This document shows, one piece after another, positions 1 to 8,881 of a DNA stretch of 18,581 nucleotides. Below the pieces are notes generated by a model. The model made no database searches. It was not told the origin of the DNA and saw only the letters and a list, made by a program, of their open reading frames with translations. Position 1 is the first letter of the stretch, and every line of letters starts with the position of its first letter. The translations under genes were made by a program, and so were the position numbers. The DNA comes from CF-118 sp035689345 (GTDB lineage Bacteria; Chloroflexota; Dormibacteria; Dormibacterales; Dormibacteraceae), in assembly GCA_035689345.1 (NCBI GenBank), contig DASSLR010000088.1, positions 1 to 18,581 of the forward strand. The letters run 5' to 3'.

Positions 1-1584
<1,584 letters not shown>

Positions 1585-1588
<4 letters not shown>

Positions 1589-2622
1589 GCCGGCCGCACC
1601 TTCCGCTGCGGTCGCATGCGCACCCTGTCCCACGCGTGCGCGGCCTTGGCCCTCATGTCGCCCCACACGCCGTCGGGCAGGAGGATCAGCTGCAGCACGA
1701 GCAGCACTCCGACGGCCAGCTGGAACCAGTCGAACGAGATGTCGTAGGTGAAGCGGTTCATGAACGTGCCGTGGCCATACCGCGTGAGCACGTCGGGCAC
1801 CACGGCCATGAACAGCCCGCCCAGCGCCGCCGCCGGTACGTAGCGCACGCCCATCAGCACGCCGATGGCCGCGAGCTGCAGCGAGGTGAACACCCAGAAC
1901 GGCTGCGGGCTCACGGAGCCGGCGATGAGCGGGTAGAACGACCCGCCCAGGCCGGCAATGCCCGCCGAGATCGCGAAGGCGAGCAGCTTGTATCGCGTGA
2001 GGTTGACGCCCATCGTCGAGGCGGCGAGCTCGGAGTCGCGGATGGCGCGGAAGCGGCGGCCGGCGCCGGACTGGTGGAGGTTGACGATGAGCACCGCGAC
2101 CACGCAGAACAGCGCCAGCAGCACGTCATACGCCGCGAGCAGGTGCTGTCTCGAGTCGACGCTGACACCGAGCAGGCTGGCCTGCGTGACCTGCCAGCCG
2201 CCTGTGCCCCCCGTGAACCAGTCGAAGAGATGGTCCTGGAACACGTACCTGTCGAAGACGAGCGCGATGCCGAGCGTGACGATCGCGAGAGTGATGCCGT
2301 GCAGGCGCAGCGCCGGCAGGCCGACGATGACGCCGAGCACCGTCGCCGCGAGGACGCCGGCGATGATCCCGAGCAGGTAGCCGCCGTGCATGCCCGCGAC
2401 CACCATGCCCGCGCCGTACGCGCCGACGCCGGCGAACGTCGCCTGGCACAGCGACACCTGGCCGGCGTACCCGGTCAGGACGACGATGCTGAGGATGCCG
2501 AAGGCCCAGATGATCGCCAGCGCCGCGTCGAACTGAAACGCAGGGTCGAGGCCGACTGGCAGCCGCGCCAGGATGGCGAATGCGACGATCGCGAACGCGT
2601 AGCGGACGAGGTGGCCGGGCAT
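1585..2622 (-). CDS. livM: LivM-like permease of branched-chain amino-acid type ABC importer
   Basis: This is an integral membrane permease of the BPD_transp_2 family that would pair with LivH to form the channel. The 345-residue product has about 8-10 hydrophobic segments. It carries the LivM signature GYAGQVSLCQATFAGVGAYG near residues 50-70 and the cytoplasmic coupling stretch RRFRAIRDSELAASTMGVN that contacts the ATPase. The ATG at 2622 shares one base with the livH stop (TAATG), and the TGA at 1587-1585 overlaps the ATPase start, so the genes are probably translationally coupled. The frame is open far upstream of 2622, but that part is an Arg-rich antisense-type translation of livH, so I reject it. 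The C-terminus ends in a basic tail (RMRPQRKVRPA). The substrate cannot be told from the permease: branched-chain amino acids, urea or short amides are all possible for this family. Confidence 0.92.
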
Positions 2623-3518
2623 TACTTCGCCACCGCCGGCAGCCCTCGCGGCGAGCGGACGATCAACACCGCGAGAATCACGAGCAGGGCGATGAGGCGC
2701 GGCAGTCCGAGCGACTGGATCCACATCGTCGGATACGTCTCCAGCAGCCCGAGCAGGAAGCCTCCGAGCACGGTCATCGGCAGCGACACGAGGCCGCCGA
2801 TGAGCGCGGCCGCGAGCGAGTCGACGATCAAGAGCGTGAGGCTCGTCGTGTCGAAGTTGATGAACGGCGTGATGAGGATTCCCGCCACGGCGGCGATGAG
2901 GCTGCCGAGCATCCAGCTGACGGCGCCCACCATGTCCACGCGGACGCCCCACAGCTGCGCCGACGTCGGGTTGTCGGACACGGCGCGCATCGCGCGGCCG
3001 AACGCGGTGCCGCGCAGGAAGGCGGCCAGGCCGAAGGCAAGCCCGAGCGCGACCACGACGATGACGACGTAGTTGGCGCCGATCGGGACGTCGGCGATCT
3101 TGAACGTCGACGTCTGCGGCGCGAGGTAGATGGGCAGGTGGTACTGGTTGTTCTTCCAGATCAGCGACGCGGCCGACTGGAGTGCCAGCAGGACGCCGAT
3201 CGTGATCACGGCCTTCGTGATCTGGGGCCGGTTGCGGACCCACCTGAACACCGCGAGCTCGAGCACCAGCCCGAGGACGACGGCGAACGCCAGGCCGGCG
3301 CCGATCGCCTCCGCGGTCACCGCCCATGGGGCCATCCCCGGATGGGGCGTGCCGTAAAAGACCTGCCACGCGACAAACGTCGAGAACATGCCCATCGCGC
3401 CGTGGGCGAAGTTCAGGACGCCGGTCACGCGATAGATGAGGACGATGCCGAGCGCGGCGAGCGCGAAGATGCCGCCCAGGCTCAGCCCGATGATCGTGTA
3501 CGCGGCGAACTGGGTCAT
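2622..3518 (-). CDS. livH: LivH-like permease of branched-chain amino-acid type ABC importer
   Basis: This is the second membrane permease of the importer, 298 residues, which is normal for LivH. The N-terminus MTQFAAYTIIGLSLGGIFAL is the expected first helix, followed by GIVLIYRVTGVLNFAHGAMG, the LivH hallmark near residues 25-45. The stretch GTAFGRAMRAVSDNPTSAQL, about residues 128-148, is the cytoplasmic coupling loop that docks on the ATPase. Hydrophobic segments cover most of the rest. The ATG at 3518 lies 16 nt downstream of the solute-binding protein stop, with only a weak GTGAG ahead of it. The stop overlaps the livM start by one base. Position and sequence place it as the second gene of a four-gene transport operon. 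Confidence 0.93.
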   Translation of the reverse strand: MTQFAAYTIIGLSLGGIFALAALGIVLIYRVTGVLNFAHGAMGMFSTFVAWQVFYGTPHPGMAPWAVTAEAIGAGLAFAVVLGLVLELAVFRWVRNRPQITKAVITIGVLLALQSAASLIWKNNQYHLPIYLAPQTSTFKIADVPIGANYVVIVVVALGLAFGLAAFLRGTAFGRAMRAVSDNPTSAQLWGVRVDMVGAVSWMLGSLIAAVAGILITPFINFDTTSLTLLIVDSLAAALIGGLVSLPMTVLGGFLLGLLETYPTMWIQSLGLPRLIALLVILAVLIVRSPRGLPAVAK

Positions 3519-3534
3519 CTCACAGACTCACCGC

Positions 3535-4908
3535 TCACGAGCAGTGCCAGCTGCCCATGGTCGACCACGTGCCTCGCGGCGCGTTGTCGATGGTGTAGGT
3601 GAAGCAGCGATTGGGATCGTGCGCGCCGCTGCCGTACGACAGCGGCACCGACCATCCGGTGTTGAAGTTCTTGATGTTGTTGAGCGCCTGGATGAGCGAG
3701 GCCTGCGTGAGGTTCGACCCCGCCGCCTTGGCCGCGGCCACGAAAACCATCGCCGCCGTCCACGCGTGCTGCGTGTAGATGTCGAGCGCCTGGAACTGCC
3801 CCGGGTAGTAGTGCTCGACTGAGCTCAGGTACTGGCGCACCGTCGGGTTCGACTGGTGGTCGTACGGAGAAAGGAACGGCACCAGCGAGTGCGCCCCGTA
3901 GATCTCCTTGTCGTATGAGCGCTGCACGTTGAACTTGTCGAGACCCGCACCGAGGACGTGTGGGTACCAGCCGGCCGCCTCCATCGCGTCGAACAGGCGG
4001 TGATAGCTGAACGGGTCGAGCGCCGCGATCACGTAGTCCGGGCACCCCTGGGCGCCGGCCGGGCACTGGTAGTTGGGCGCAGCGCCGCCGCTGCTGGGGC
4101 CGTGATGCGCGTGCTGGAGGTTGAACACCGTGGCGGTGTAGTTCGCCTGGGTCGCCGACACCTCCTCCACGTCGGTGTAGCCGATGCCGTCGGCGGCGAG
4201 GCGGTTGAGCAGGTTCGCTTCGACCGGGTGTACCCATGGCACGTCCGCCAGCACCACGATCGCCGGATGCTTCGCGCCCACGGCGCGCGCCTCGTCGGCG
4301 ATGGCCGAGCCGTACCGGTAGAAGTTGGCGGACACCGGGTACGACAGCGAATTCGTGTACTCGGCCGGCGTGCCGAGGCCGCCGATCACAGGTATGCCCG
4401 CGGCGGTCAGCGTGCTGATCTCGTTGTTCTCGCCGAGCGGCGCCGTGATGCCGACCGCGGCGAGCACGTGCTGGGAGATGAGGTACTCGGCGCACGAATG
4501 GGCGGCGCTGGCGTCGTACTTGGAGTCGCACCAGACGTACTTGACCTGGCGGCCGTTGATGCCGCCCGCGGAGTTGACGCCCTGCATGTAGGCACGCACT
4601 GTGTCGCGCTCCACGGACGAGTCGACCGGCCCGCTGATGTCGAAGAAGCCGCCGATGGTGATGGTCCCGCCGCTGACACCCGACTGCGACTGCGAGCTGG
4701 ACCCCGTGCCGCCAGTCGTGTCGGTCGAGCCGTTCTGGCCGCCGCCGGCCGACGCGGTCGAGCCGGACACCTGGCCGGACGGACTGAATCCGCTGAGGCC
4801 GCCCTGGCTGAAGGCCAGGACCGTCATCACTCCGAGTATCGAGGCGACGACGAGCGAGGTGGCCATGAGAGTTATGGCGACCCGCTCCCTGATTTTGCGA
4901 GCGACCAC
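3535..4908 (-). CDS. Extracellular solute-binding protein of the Liv-type importer (Peripla_BP_6-like), membrane anchored
   Basis: This is the ligand-binding component that would deliver substrate to LivHM. I choose the GTG at 4908 because GGAGGG lies 4 nt upstream (4913-4918); the frame continues to an ATG at 4995, but that stretch lacks signal-peptide character. The 457-residue product begins with a basic segment and one helix at about residues 11-33 (ITLMATSLVVASILGVMTVL). A low-complexity Gly/Ser/Thr/Gln linker of about 55 residues follows, then the type I binding fold starting at TITIGGFFDISGPVDSS. No convincing lipobox Cys is visible, so the anchor is probably the uncleaved helix. Six Cys occur in the outer domain as near pairs, with the last four residues WHCS, suggesting three disulfides. 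Ligand is unknown. First gene of the importer operon, divergent from the DUF4013-like gene. Confidence 0.88.
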   Translation of the reverse strand: MVARKIRERVAITLMATSLVVASILGVMTVLAFSQGGLSGFSPSGQVSGSTASAGGGQNGSTDTTGGTGSSSQSQSGVSGGTITIGGFFDISGPVDSSVERDTVRAYMQGVNSAGGINGRQVKYVWCDSKYDASAAHSCAEYLISQHVLAAVGITAPLGENNEISTLTAAGIPVIGGLGTPAEYTNSLSYPVSANFYRYGSAIADEARAVGAKHPAIVVLADVPWVHPVEANLLNRLAADGIGYTDVEEVSATQANYTATVFNLQHAHHGPSSGGAAPNYQCPAGAQGCPDYVIAALDPFSYHRLFDAMEAAGWYPHVLGAGLDKFNVQRSYDKEIYGAHSLVPFLSPYDHQSNPTVRQYLSSVEHYYPGQFQALDIYTQHAWTAAMVFVAAAKAAGSNLTQASLIQALNNIKNFNTGWSVPLSYGSGAHDPNRCFTYTIDNAPRGTWSTMGSWHCS

Positions 4909-4912
4909 TTGT

Positions 4913-4918
4913 CCCTCC
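4913..4918 (-). promoter_or_regulatory. Shine-Dalgarno deciding the GTG start of the solute-binding protein
   Basis: The minus strand reads GGAGGG, then ACAA, then GTG at 4908-4906. This is a strong ribosome binding site at a short but workable spacing. It favours the GTG at 4908 over the upstream ATG at 4995, whose extra 29 residues are Arg/Pro-rich and would put a long soluble stretch ahead of the membrane anchor. Confidence 0.7.
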
Positions 4919-5010
4919 GAGTGCGATCTCTTGGGCGCGGTTTGAGGCCAGGCCCGGCCCGGCGCTCTGGAATGGATACGCTCCGGTACGGACAAGTACC
5001 CGAAAGCTCG

Positions 5011-5018
5011 AAGGAGGG
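5011..5018 (+). promoter_or_regulatory. Strong Shine-Dalgarno placed before a CTG codon
   Basis: AAGGAGGG is followed by 5 nt (CTGAA) and then CTG at 5024. The site is as good a ribosome binding site as any in the window. No ATG, GTG or TTG occurs in the downstream gene's frame between the in-frame TGA at 4943 and the GTG at 5117, so the site appears to serve a CTG start. Confidence 0.65.
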
Positions 5019-5023
5019 CTGAA

Positions 5024-5665
5024 CTGAACCGGATAGCCGACTCTTTCAGCTGGCCTTTCCGCGGCCGCTGGCGGGGGCCGTGGCTGGTCGGCGTTTTCGC
5101 GATTCTCTTCCTGCCTGTGACCTTCGTGCCCGTGCTTGGCTACGCGGTGCAGGCGACGAGGGCCGCCACCGACCGGCCGGGCGCCGGACCGCCGCCCTGG
5201 CGCCTGTACCCCGGCGGTCAGTGGGTGGCGATCGCGCTCCTGCTGCTCACCGCGCCGTTTGCCGTCGCGGGATTCTTCCTGGCCGGCGCCCTGCACGTTT
5301 CCGCGCTGTGGCATTCCAGCGGGACGTTGCTGGACGTCGAGTCCGTGACCGCGGCTGCGTTGATCCTCGCGCTGCCGTGGGGCATCGTCCTGCTGCTGGT
5401 GATGCCGCACGCGACGGCGCGCTACGCGGTGTCCCTTCGCGCGCGCGACCTGTTCGATTTCGCGTCGTCGTTGCGGAGCGTCCGCCGCGAGTTTCCCGCC
5501 TGGAACGTGACCGTGGCCGCCATCGTCACCGCGTGGGCGATCGGCCTGGCATGCGCCGCGCTGTTCTGCGTCGGCGTCGTGCCCGGCGTGTTCTACGCCA
5601 TCCTTGTGTCTGCACGTGCAACCTCCACGCTCAACCCGGAGGGTACGGATCAGCCCGCTCGGTGA
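5024..5665 (+). CDS. DUF4013-like membrane protein with probable CTG start
   Basis: This 213-residue membrane protein resembles the DUF4013 family, whose function is unknown. About four to five hydrophobic segments are visible: residues about 20-45, 65-90, 105-130 and 165-195. The N-terminal stretch FSWPFRGRWRGPWLVGVFAI, then LFLPVTFVPVLGYAVQA, matches the family's usual opening: a short 'F-x-x-PF' amphipathic part, a Trp, then a first helix ending in GY. Starting at the first canonical codon, GTG 5117, would delete this opening. I therefore place the start at CTG 5024, which sits 5 nt after AAGGAGGG. The 3' end overlaps pxpB. The 115-nt gap to the divergent transporter operon should hold both promoters. 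If the CTG start is wrong, the protein runs from 5117. Family assignment is moderately sure. Confidence 0.72.
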   Translation: MNRIADSFSWPFRGRWRGPWLVGVFAILFLPVTFVPVLGYAVQATRAATDRPGAGPPPWRLYPGGQWVAIALLLLTAPFAVAGFFLAGALHVSALWHSSGTLLDVESVTAAALILALPWGIVLLLVMPHATARYAVSLRARDLFDFASSLRSVRREFPAWNVTVAAIVTAWAIGLACAALFCVGVVPGVFYAILVSARATSTLNPEGTDQPAR

Positions 5666-6266
5666 CACCGCGCTCCTGGCGGAGCTGGGCTCCCGACTCG
5701 ACACCGCGCTGAACACCCGCGCCATCGCGCTGGCGGCGGCCCTGCGCAAGCGGCGCGACGTGCGGCAGACGGTGGCGGGATACGCGAGCGTCACCGTTCA
5801 CTTCGACCCGGAGCAGACGACCGTCGGTGCGTTGGGAGCGGCGATCAAGAGGCTTGCCGCCAAACGTCCGAAGATCGAGGTGCCGGGCCGCCTGCACCGC
5901 ATCCCGGTCGTGTACGACGGCGAGGACCTGGACGACGTGATGGAAGCGCTGAAGCTTTCGCGCGACGAGCTCATCGCCATGCACACGCGCCCCATCTACC
6001 GGGTGTTCCTGGTTGGATTCGTGCCGGGGTGGGCGTACCTCGGACCTTTGCCCGAGGAGCTCTACCTCCCGCGGCGCCAGACCCCACGCATGCAGGTGCC
6101 CGCGGGATCCGTCGCCATCGCCGGCCGGCAGACGGGTATCTACCCGCTGCCGACGCCGGGCGGCTGGCACCTGCTCGGCCGCACGTCGGTGAAGCTGTTC
6201 CTGCCCGACTCGGACCCGCCGTGCCTGTTCCGGGCCGGCGATCGCGTCAAGTTCTTCGCAGCGTGA
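5616..6266 (+). CDS. pxpB: 5-oxoprolinase subunit B (KipI/PxpB family)
   Basis: PxpB works with PxpA and PxpC in ATP-dependent ring opening of 5-oxo-L-proline to glutamate; the older name KipI comes from the Bacillus kinase-inhibitor role. Seen here: ISPLGDTALLAELG at the N-terminus, then IYRVFLVGFVPGWAYLGPLP, VPAGSVAIAGRQTGIYPLPT and PGGWHLLGRT, all family hallmarks, in a product of about 216 residues. The start is uncertain: canonical in-frame choices are TTG 5604 and GTG 5616, neither with a ribosome binding site. The only good one, GGAGGG at 5638-5643, points at ATC 5649 in the middle of the expected first strand. The gene overlaps the upstream membrane gene and its TGA overlaps the pxpC GTG (GTGA), so B and C are probably coupled. 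Confidence 0.9.
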   Translation: MQPPRSTRRVRISPLGDTALLAELGSRLDTALNTRAIALAAALRKRRDVRQTVAGYASVTVHFDPEQTTVGALGAAIKRLAAKRPKIEVPGRLHRIPVVYDGEDLDDVMEALKLSRDELIAMHTRPIYRVFLVGFVPGWAYLGPLPEELYLPRRQTPRMQVPAGSVAIAGRQTGIYPLPTPGGWHLLGRTSVKLFLPDSDPPCLFRAGDRVKFFAA

Positions 6267-7195
6267 CCATCGCCTTTCGCGTCGTCGAGCCGGGCCTGCT
6301 GACGACCATCCAGGACCTCGGCCGGCCGGGCGCCATCGCCAGCGGGGTCCCGCCCGGCGGCGCCATGGACCGATTCGCCCACACCGCGGCGAACCTGCTC
6401 GCCGGCAACGACCGCCACGAGGCGACGCTCGAGTGCACGCTCAGCGGCCCGCAGCTCGTGGCCGAGAGGCCTTGCGTGGTGGCGGTGACCGGCGGCGACC
6501 TAGGCCCCCAGGTGAACGGCCGCGCGGTGCCGATGTGGACGGGCCTCTTCCTGGCCGCAGGCGACCGGATCAGTTTCGCCGGCAGACGTTCGGGGACGCG
6601 TGCGTATGTCGCGGCCCGCGGAGGCTTCGAGGGCGATCGCTGGCTGGGCTCGCGCTCCACGTATCTGCTCGTCGGCCGCGGCGGCATGCGCGGGCGCGCC
6701 CTGAGGGCAGGCGACGAGCTGCACCTCGCCTCCGATCGCGCGGCGCCGGTGGTCGCCGGCCGAACCCTGGCGGAGATCCCGGATTACGGCGACCGGACGC
6801 TTGCGGTGATCCCAGGGCCGCACTTCAAGCGGCTCGACGCGGCCTCGCGCAAATCACTGTTCGACTCACCGTTCACCGTCAGCGGCCAGGCCGATCGCAT
6901 GGGCTACCGCCTCGACGGTCCGACGCTGACGCTTTCGGGTGACGAGCTGCTGTCATTCGGGCTCGCGGCAGGCGCGATCCAGGTCGTGAACTCGGGCCAG
7001 GCCATCATGCTCATGGCCGACCAGCAGACGGCCGGCGGCTACGCCGTCGTGGCCGTGGTCGTGTCGGCCTCGCTGCCGGCGGCCGCGCAGCTGGGCCCGG
7101 GTGACGAGTTTCGATTTCGCGAGGTCACCGAGACGCGCGCTCGCGCGATGCGCCTCGAGCTCAGCGCGGCGCTGACTTCGCTCGCATCTCCTTGA
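6263..7195 (+). CDS. pxpC: 5-oxoprolinase subunit C (KipA/PxpC, biotin-dependent carboxyltransferase-like)
   Basis: This is the partner of PxpB in the 5-oxoprolinase complex; the fold is the allophanate-hydrolase-subunit-2/cyclophilin-like family. The 310-residue product starts at GTG 6263, overlapping the pxpB stop by 4 nt, and opens with FRVVEPGLLTTIQDLGRPGA, the standard opening of the family. Further hallmarks are GVPPGGAMDRFAHTAANLL, TGGDLGPQVNGRAVPMW, AYVAARGGFEG, LGSRSTYLLVGRGG, VIPGPHF, QADRMGYRLDG and MLMADQQTAGGYAVVAVV. The frame is open back to 6029, but that part is Arg/Pro-rich and lies antiphase over pxpB, so I reject it. The 3' end overlaps the tail of the convergent DinB-like gene by 35 nt. 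Length is normal for the family. Confidence 0.93.
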   Translation: MTIAFRVVEPGLLTTIQDLGRPGAIASGVPPGGAMDRFAHTAANLLAGNDRHEATLECTLSGPQLVAERPCVVAVTGGDLGPQVNGRAVPMWTGLFLAAGDRISFAGRRSGTRAYVAARGGFEGDRWLGSRSTYLLVGRGGMRGRALRAGDELHLASDRAAPVVAGRTLAEIPDYGDRTLAVIPGPHFKRLDAASRKSLFDSPFTVSGQADRMGYRLDGPTLTLSGDELLSFGLAAGAIQVVNSGQAIMLMADQQTAGGYAVVAVVVSASLPAAAQLGPGDEFRFREVTETRARAMRLELSAALTSLASP

Positions 7196-7664
7196 TCCAG
7201 CCGATGTGCTCGTCGTAGTGCTCGTAAGTGTTGGCGGCCACCGCCACCAGCACGGGCTGCGTGGCCGCCTCGCCTTCCGCCGGCGGAAAGAACGAGCTGT
7301 ACGGCCGCTCGAAATCCTCTGTCGACTTCTGGTCGAGCACCGCCATCAATTGATCGTGCGCGTCATTGAAATATCCGCGCGCCTGCTCCACCGTGTCGTC
7401 GCGGTGCTTCTCCCACACCGCGGCGTTGACCTTGTCGATGTCCCGATCGACGCCGGGCGCGCCCATCGCCGCCAGCCGGTCGCGTCCTTCGAACAGCGCC
7501 AGCAGCCAGTGCTCCCACGCGCCTACGTGGACAAGGTGGTCTTTGATCGCCCAGCCGCCGTCGGGTCCCGGCTTCGCCAGGGCGCCGGCGTCGATGGTGT
7601 CGACGAGGTCGACCAGCTCCTGACGCTTGGAGGCGATCCTGGCGCGAACCTCGTCGGCGGTCAC
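7161..7664 (-). CDS. DinB/YfiT-like metal-binding four-helix protein
   Basis: DinB-fold proteins bind a divalent metal with three His residues; characterised members include thiol-dependent S-transferases. The 167-residue product starts at GTG 7664, in a GTGA overlap with the peroxiredoxin stop. The sequence shows the usual opening helix, then GWAIKDHLVHVGAWEHWL with the likely first ligand His46, and near the C-terminus NTYEHYDEHIGWIKEM with the other two candidate His. The pattern 'Gly-Trp ... Asp-His-x-x-His ... Trp' is typical of the superfamily. It is the last gene of the seven-gene chain. Its neighbour is a redox enzyme, so a role in thiol handling or detoxification is plausible, but this is inference. 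The gene tail overlaps convergent pxpC by 35 nt. Confidence 0.75.
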   Translation of the reverse strand: MTADEVRARIASKRQELVDLVDTIDAGALAKPGPDGGWAIKDHLVHVGAWEHWLLALFEGRDRLAAMGAPGVDRDIDKVNAAVWEKHRDDTVEQARGYFNDAHDQLMAVLDQKSTEDFERPYSSFFPPAEGEAATQPVLVAVAANTYEHYDEHIGWIKEMRAKSAPR

Positions 7665-8143
7665 GCGGTGGCGGCCACCTTCTTGGCTTCCGCGATCACC
7701 TGGTCGTAGTCCGGCAGAGGCTCCTCGCGCGACCTCTCCCAGGTCCAGCGGACGACGCCCTGGCTGTCGATGATGAACACCGACCGCTTGGCCATGCCTG
7801 AGTAACCCTCGACGTCGTCGCGACGTACGCCGTACGCGGTGACCATCTTGCGTTCGAAGTCGCCGATCAGGTCGAATGGAAGCCCGCCCAGCTCGGTCGC
7901 GAACGCCTGGTGCGAAAACACCGAGTCGACACTTATGGCGTAGAGGCCCACCCCGGCGGCATTCGCGTCTTCGTACCTCGACCGAAACTCGGTCAGCTCG
8001 GTCCTTCAACCACCCGTGAAATCGAGCACATAGAAAAGGAAGACGAGGGCTTTGTGCTTCTCGAGCGCGGTCGCGAGCGTGAGCTCCTGGCCGCTGGTGG
8101 TCGGCAGCTTGAAATCAGGAGCCTTGTCCCCGACCTGCAGCAC
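7661..8143 (-). CDS. Peroxiredoxin (Bcp/AhpC-TSA type), candidate selenoprotein with in-frame TGA at codon 46
   Basis: Thiol peroxidase fold, 160 residues counting the TGA as one, normal for Bcp-type peroxiredoxins. Starting at GTG 8143 the sequence reads VGDKAPDFKLPTTSG, then ALVFLFYVLDFTGG, TGA at 8008-8006, RTELTEFRSRYEDANAAGV, then LYAISVDSVFSHQAFATEL, FDLIGDFERKMVTAYGV, AKRSVFIIDSQGVVRWTW. Family members have DFTxxCTxEL with the peroxidatic Cys, and the TGA falls on that Cys. There is no Cys anywhere else, so Sec46 would be the only redox residue (1-Cys-like mechanism). Both sides are one frame, so no frameshift is needed. A hairpin lies just after the TGA. Alternatives are a nonsense mutation or a base error (TGC/TGT to TGA). 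The gene starts 9 nt after the GNAT stop and overlaps the DinB gene by GTGA. No selA, selB, selC or selD is in the window. Confidence 0.8.
7980..7994 (-). promoter_or_regulatory. Candidate bacterial SECIS hairpin after the peroxiredoxin TGA
   Basis: Counting U of UGA as 1, the mRNA has GACCG at 15-19, loop AGUUU at 20-24 and CGGUC at 25-29, a perfect 5-bp stem; U14 and G30 could add a wobble pair. The loop begins 16 nt after the UGA and has G, U as its second and third bases. Bacterial SECIS elements typically place a small hairpin in this distance range, with a G among the first two loop bases for SelB binding. The lower part of the usual stem is weak here. Confidence 0.5.
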
Positions 8144-8152
8144 GAGAAAAGT

Positions 8153-8881
8153 CTAGTCGGGCGAAAGAACGTACTCGAAGTCGCGCGTGAAGCCGGTGAC
8201 GCGATGGCCGCGCGACATCGCGCCGCCAAGAGCCTCGCGCACCTGGTGCCGCCATCTGCGGGCGAGCGCGGGATCGCGACGCCGGATGGCGACGATGTCT
8301 TCCGGCACCGGCACCCGCACGGCGCCTGGCTCGGCCGGCGGCTCGTAAGCGCGTCCCTCCGCGGCGGCGATCGCTTTTTCGGAGCGAAGGTTCCAGCGAA
8401 TCAGCAGACGATCCGACTCGTCACCCGTGTTGATGCCGTCGTCCATGGCGCCGTAGAAGTCGACCAGGTACTCGACAGCGTCCGCGCCCAGCTTGACGAG
8501 GTTGAAATAAGCGTTGCGGCGCACGAGCGGATCGAACGTCCACATCACCGAGCTCACGTCACGATCGAGGCACCACGCACGCTGGTCTTGCTTGAGCGCG
8601 AAGCCGACGCCGCGGGCTTCGGTGTCGGGGAGCACGCCGAGGATGTGCGAATGCAGGTGCAGGTCGTCCGGAAGGCCGCCAAGCCACCCGATCAAGCCGC
8701 CGATCATGCGGTCCTGCGCGTAAGCGCCGGCCACGTAGTTGCCCGAGTGGCTCAGCGCGCGCAGCGTGCTGGTGTCCATCGGCGGTTCGCCCGGGCGGCC
8801 CCAGATGGTCGCGAAAAGATGCGCGAGCTCGTGGAGCTCGGGCATGCCCTCGAGCTGCCGGATGCTCAGCCGCGCCGTCAT
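8153..8881 (-). CDS. GNAT-superfamily acetyltransferase-like protein (COG3375-type)
   Basis: The 242-residue product looks like the predicted GNAT proteins of the COG3375 type, whose substrates are unknown. Visible features: an N-terminal GNAT-like half with ELAHLFATIWGRP, then NYVAGAYAQDRMIGGLIGWL as the central strands, HLHSHILGVLPDTEARGVGF, which is the acetyl-CoA loop region (Arg/Gly/Val after the strand), and LKQDQRAWCLDRDVSSVMWT followed by TFDPLVRRNAYFNLVKLGA, a very characteristic stretch. The C-terminal part carries a second conserved block with SDRLLIRWNL. ATG 8881 overlaps the upstream membrane gene stop (ATGA). The same frame is open far upstream to 10261, but that is an Arg-rich antiphase translation of other genes. 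It is followed after 9 nt by the peroxiredoxin. Family call is fairly sure; activity is unknown. Confidence 0.78.
   Translation of the reverse strand: MTARLSIRQLEGMPELHELAHLFATIWGRPGEPPMDTSTLRALSHSGNYVAGAYAQDRMIGGLIGWLGGLPDDLHLHSHILGVLPDTEARGVGFALKQDQRAWCLDRDVSSVMWTFDPLVRRNAYFNLVKLGADAVEYLVDFYGAMDDGINTGDESDRLLIRWNLRSEKAIAAAEGRAYEPPAEPGAVRVPVPEDIVAIRRRDPALARRWRHQVREALGGAMSRGHRVTGFTRDFEYVLSPD

Noticed and set aside
1636..3602. Long plus-strand frames (1636-3072 and 2580-3602) opposite livH and livM
   Set aside because: They are charged low-complexity translations antisense to two recognised permeases.
3958..5022. 354-residue plus-strand frame opposite the solute-binding protein
   Set aside because: It has no domain motif and is His/Arg/Val-rich; the opposite strand has a clear binding protein with signal anchor and ribosome binding site.
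7661..8143. A frameshift or two separate genes in place of the interrupted peroxiredoxin
   Set aside because: Both parts are in the same frame and join without any missing residue at the motif, so no shift is needed; the only anomaly is one TGA codon.
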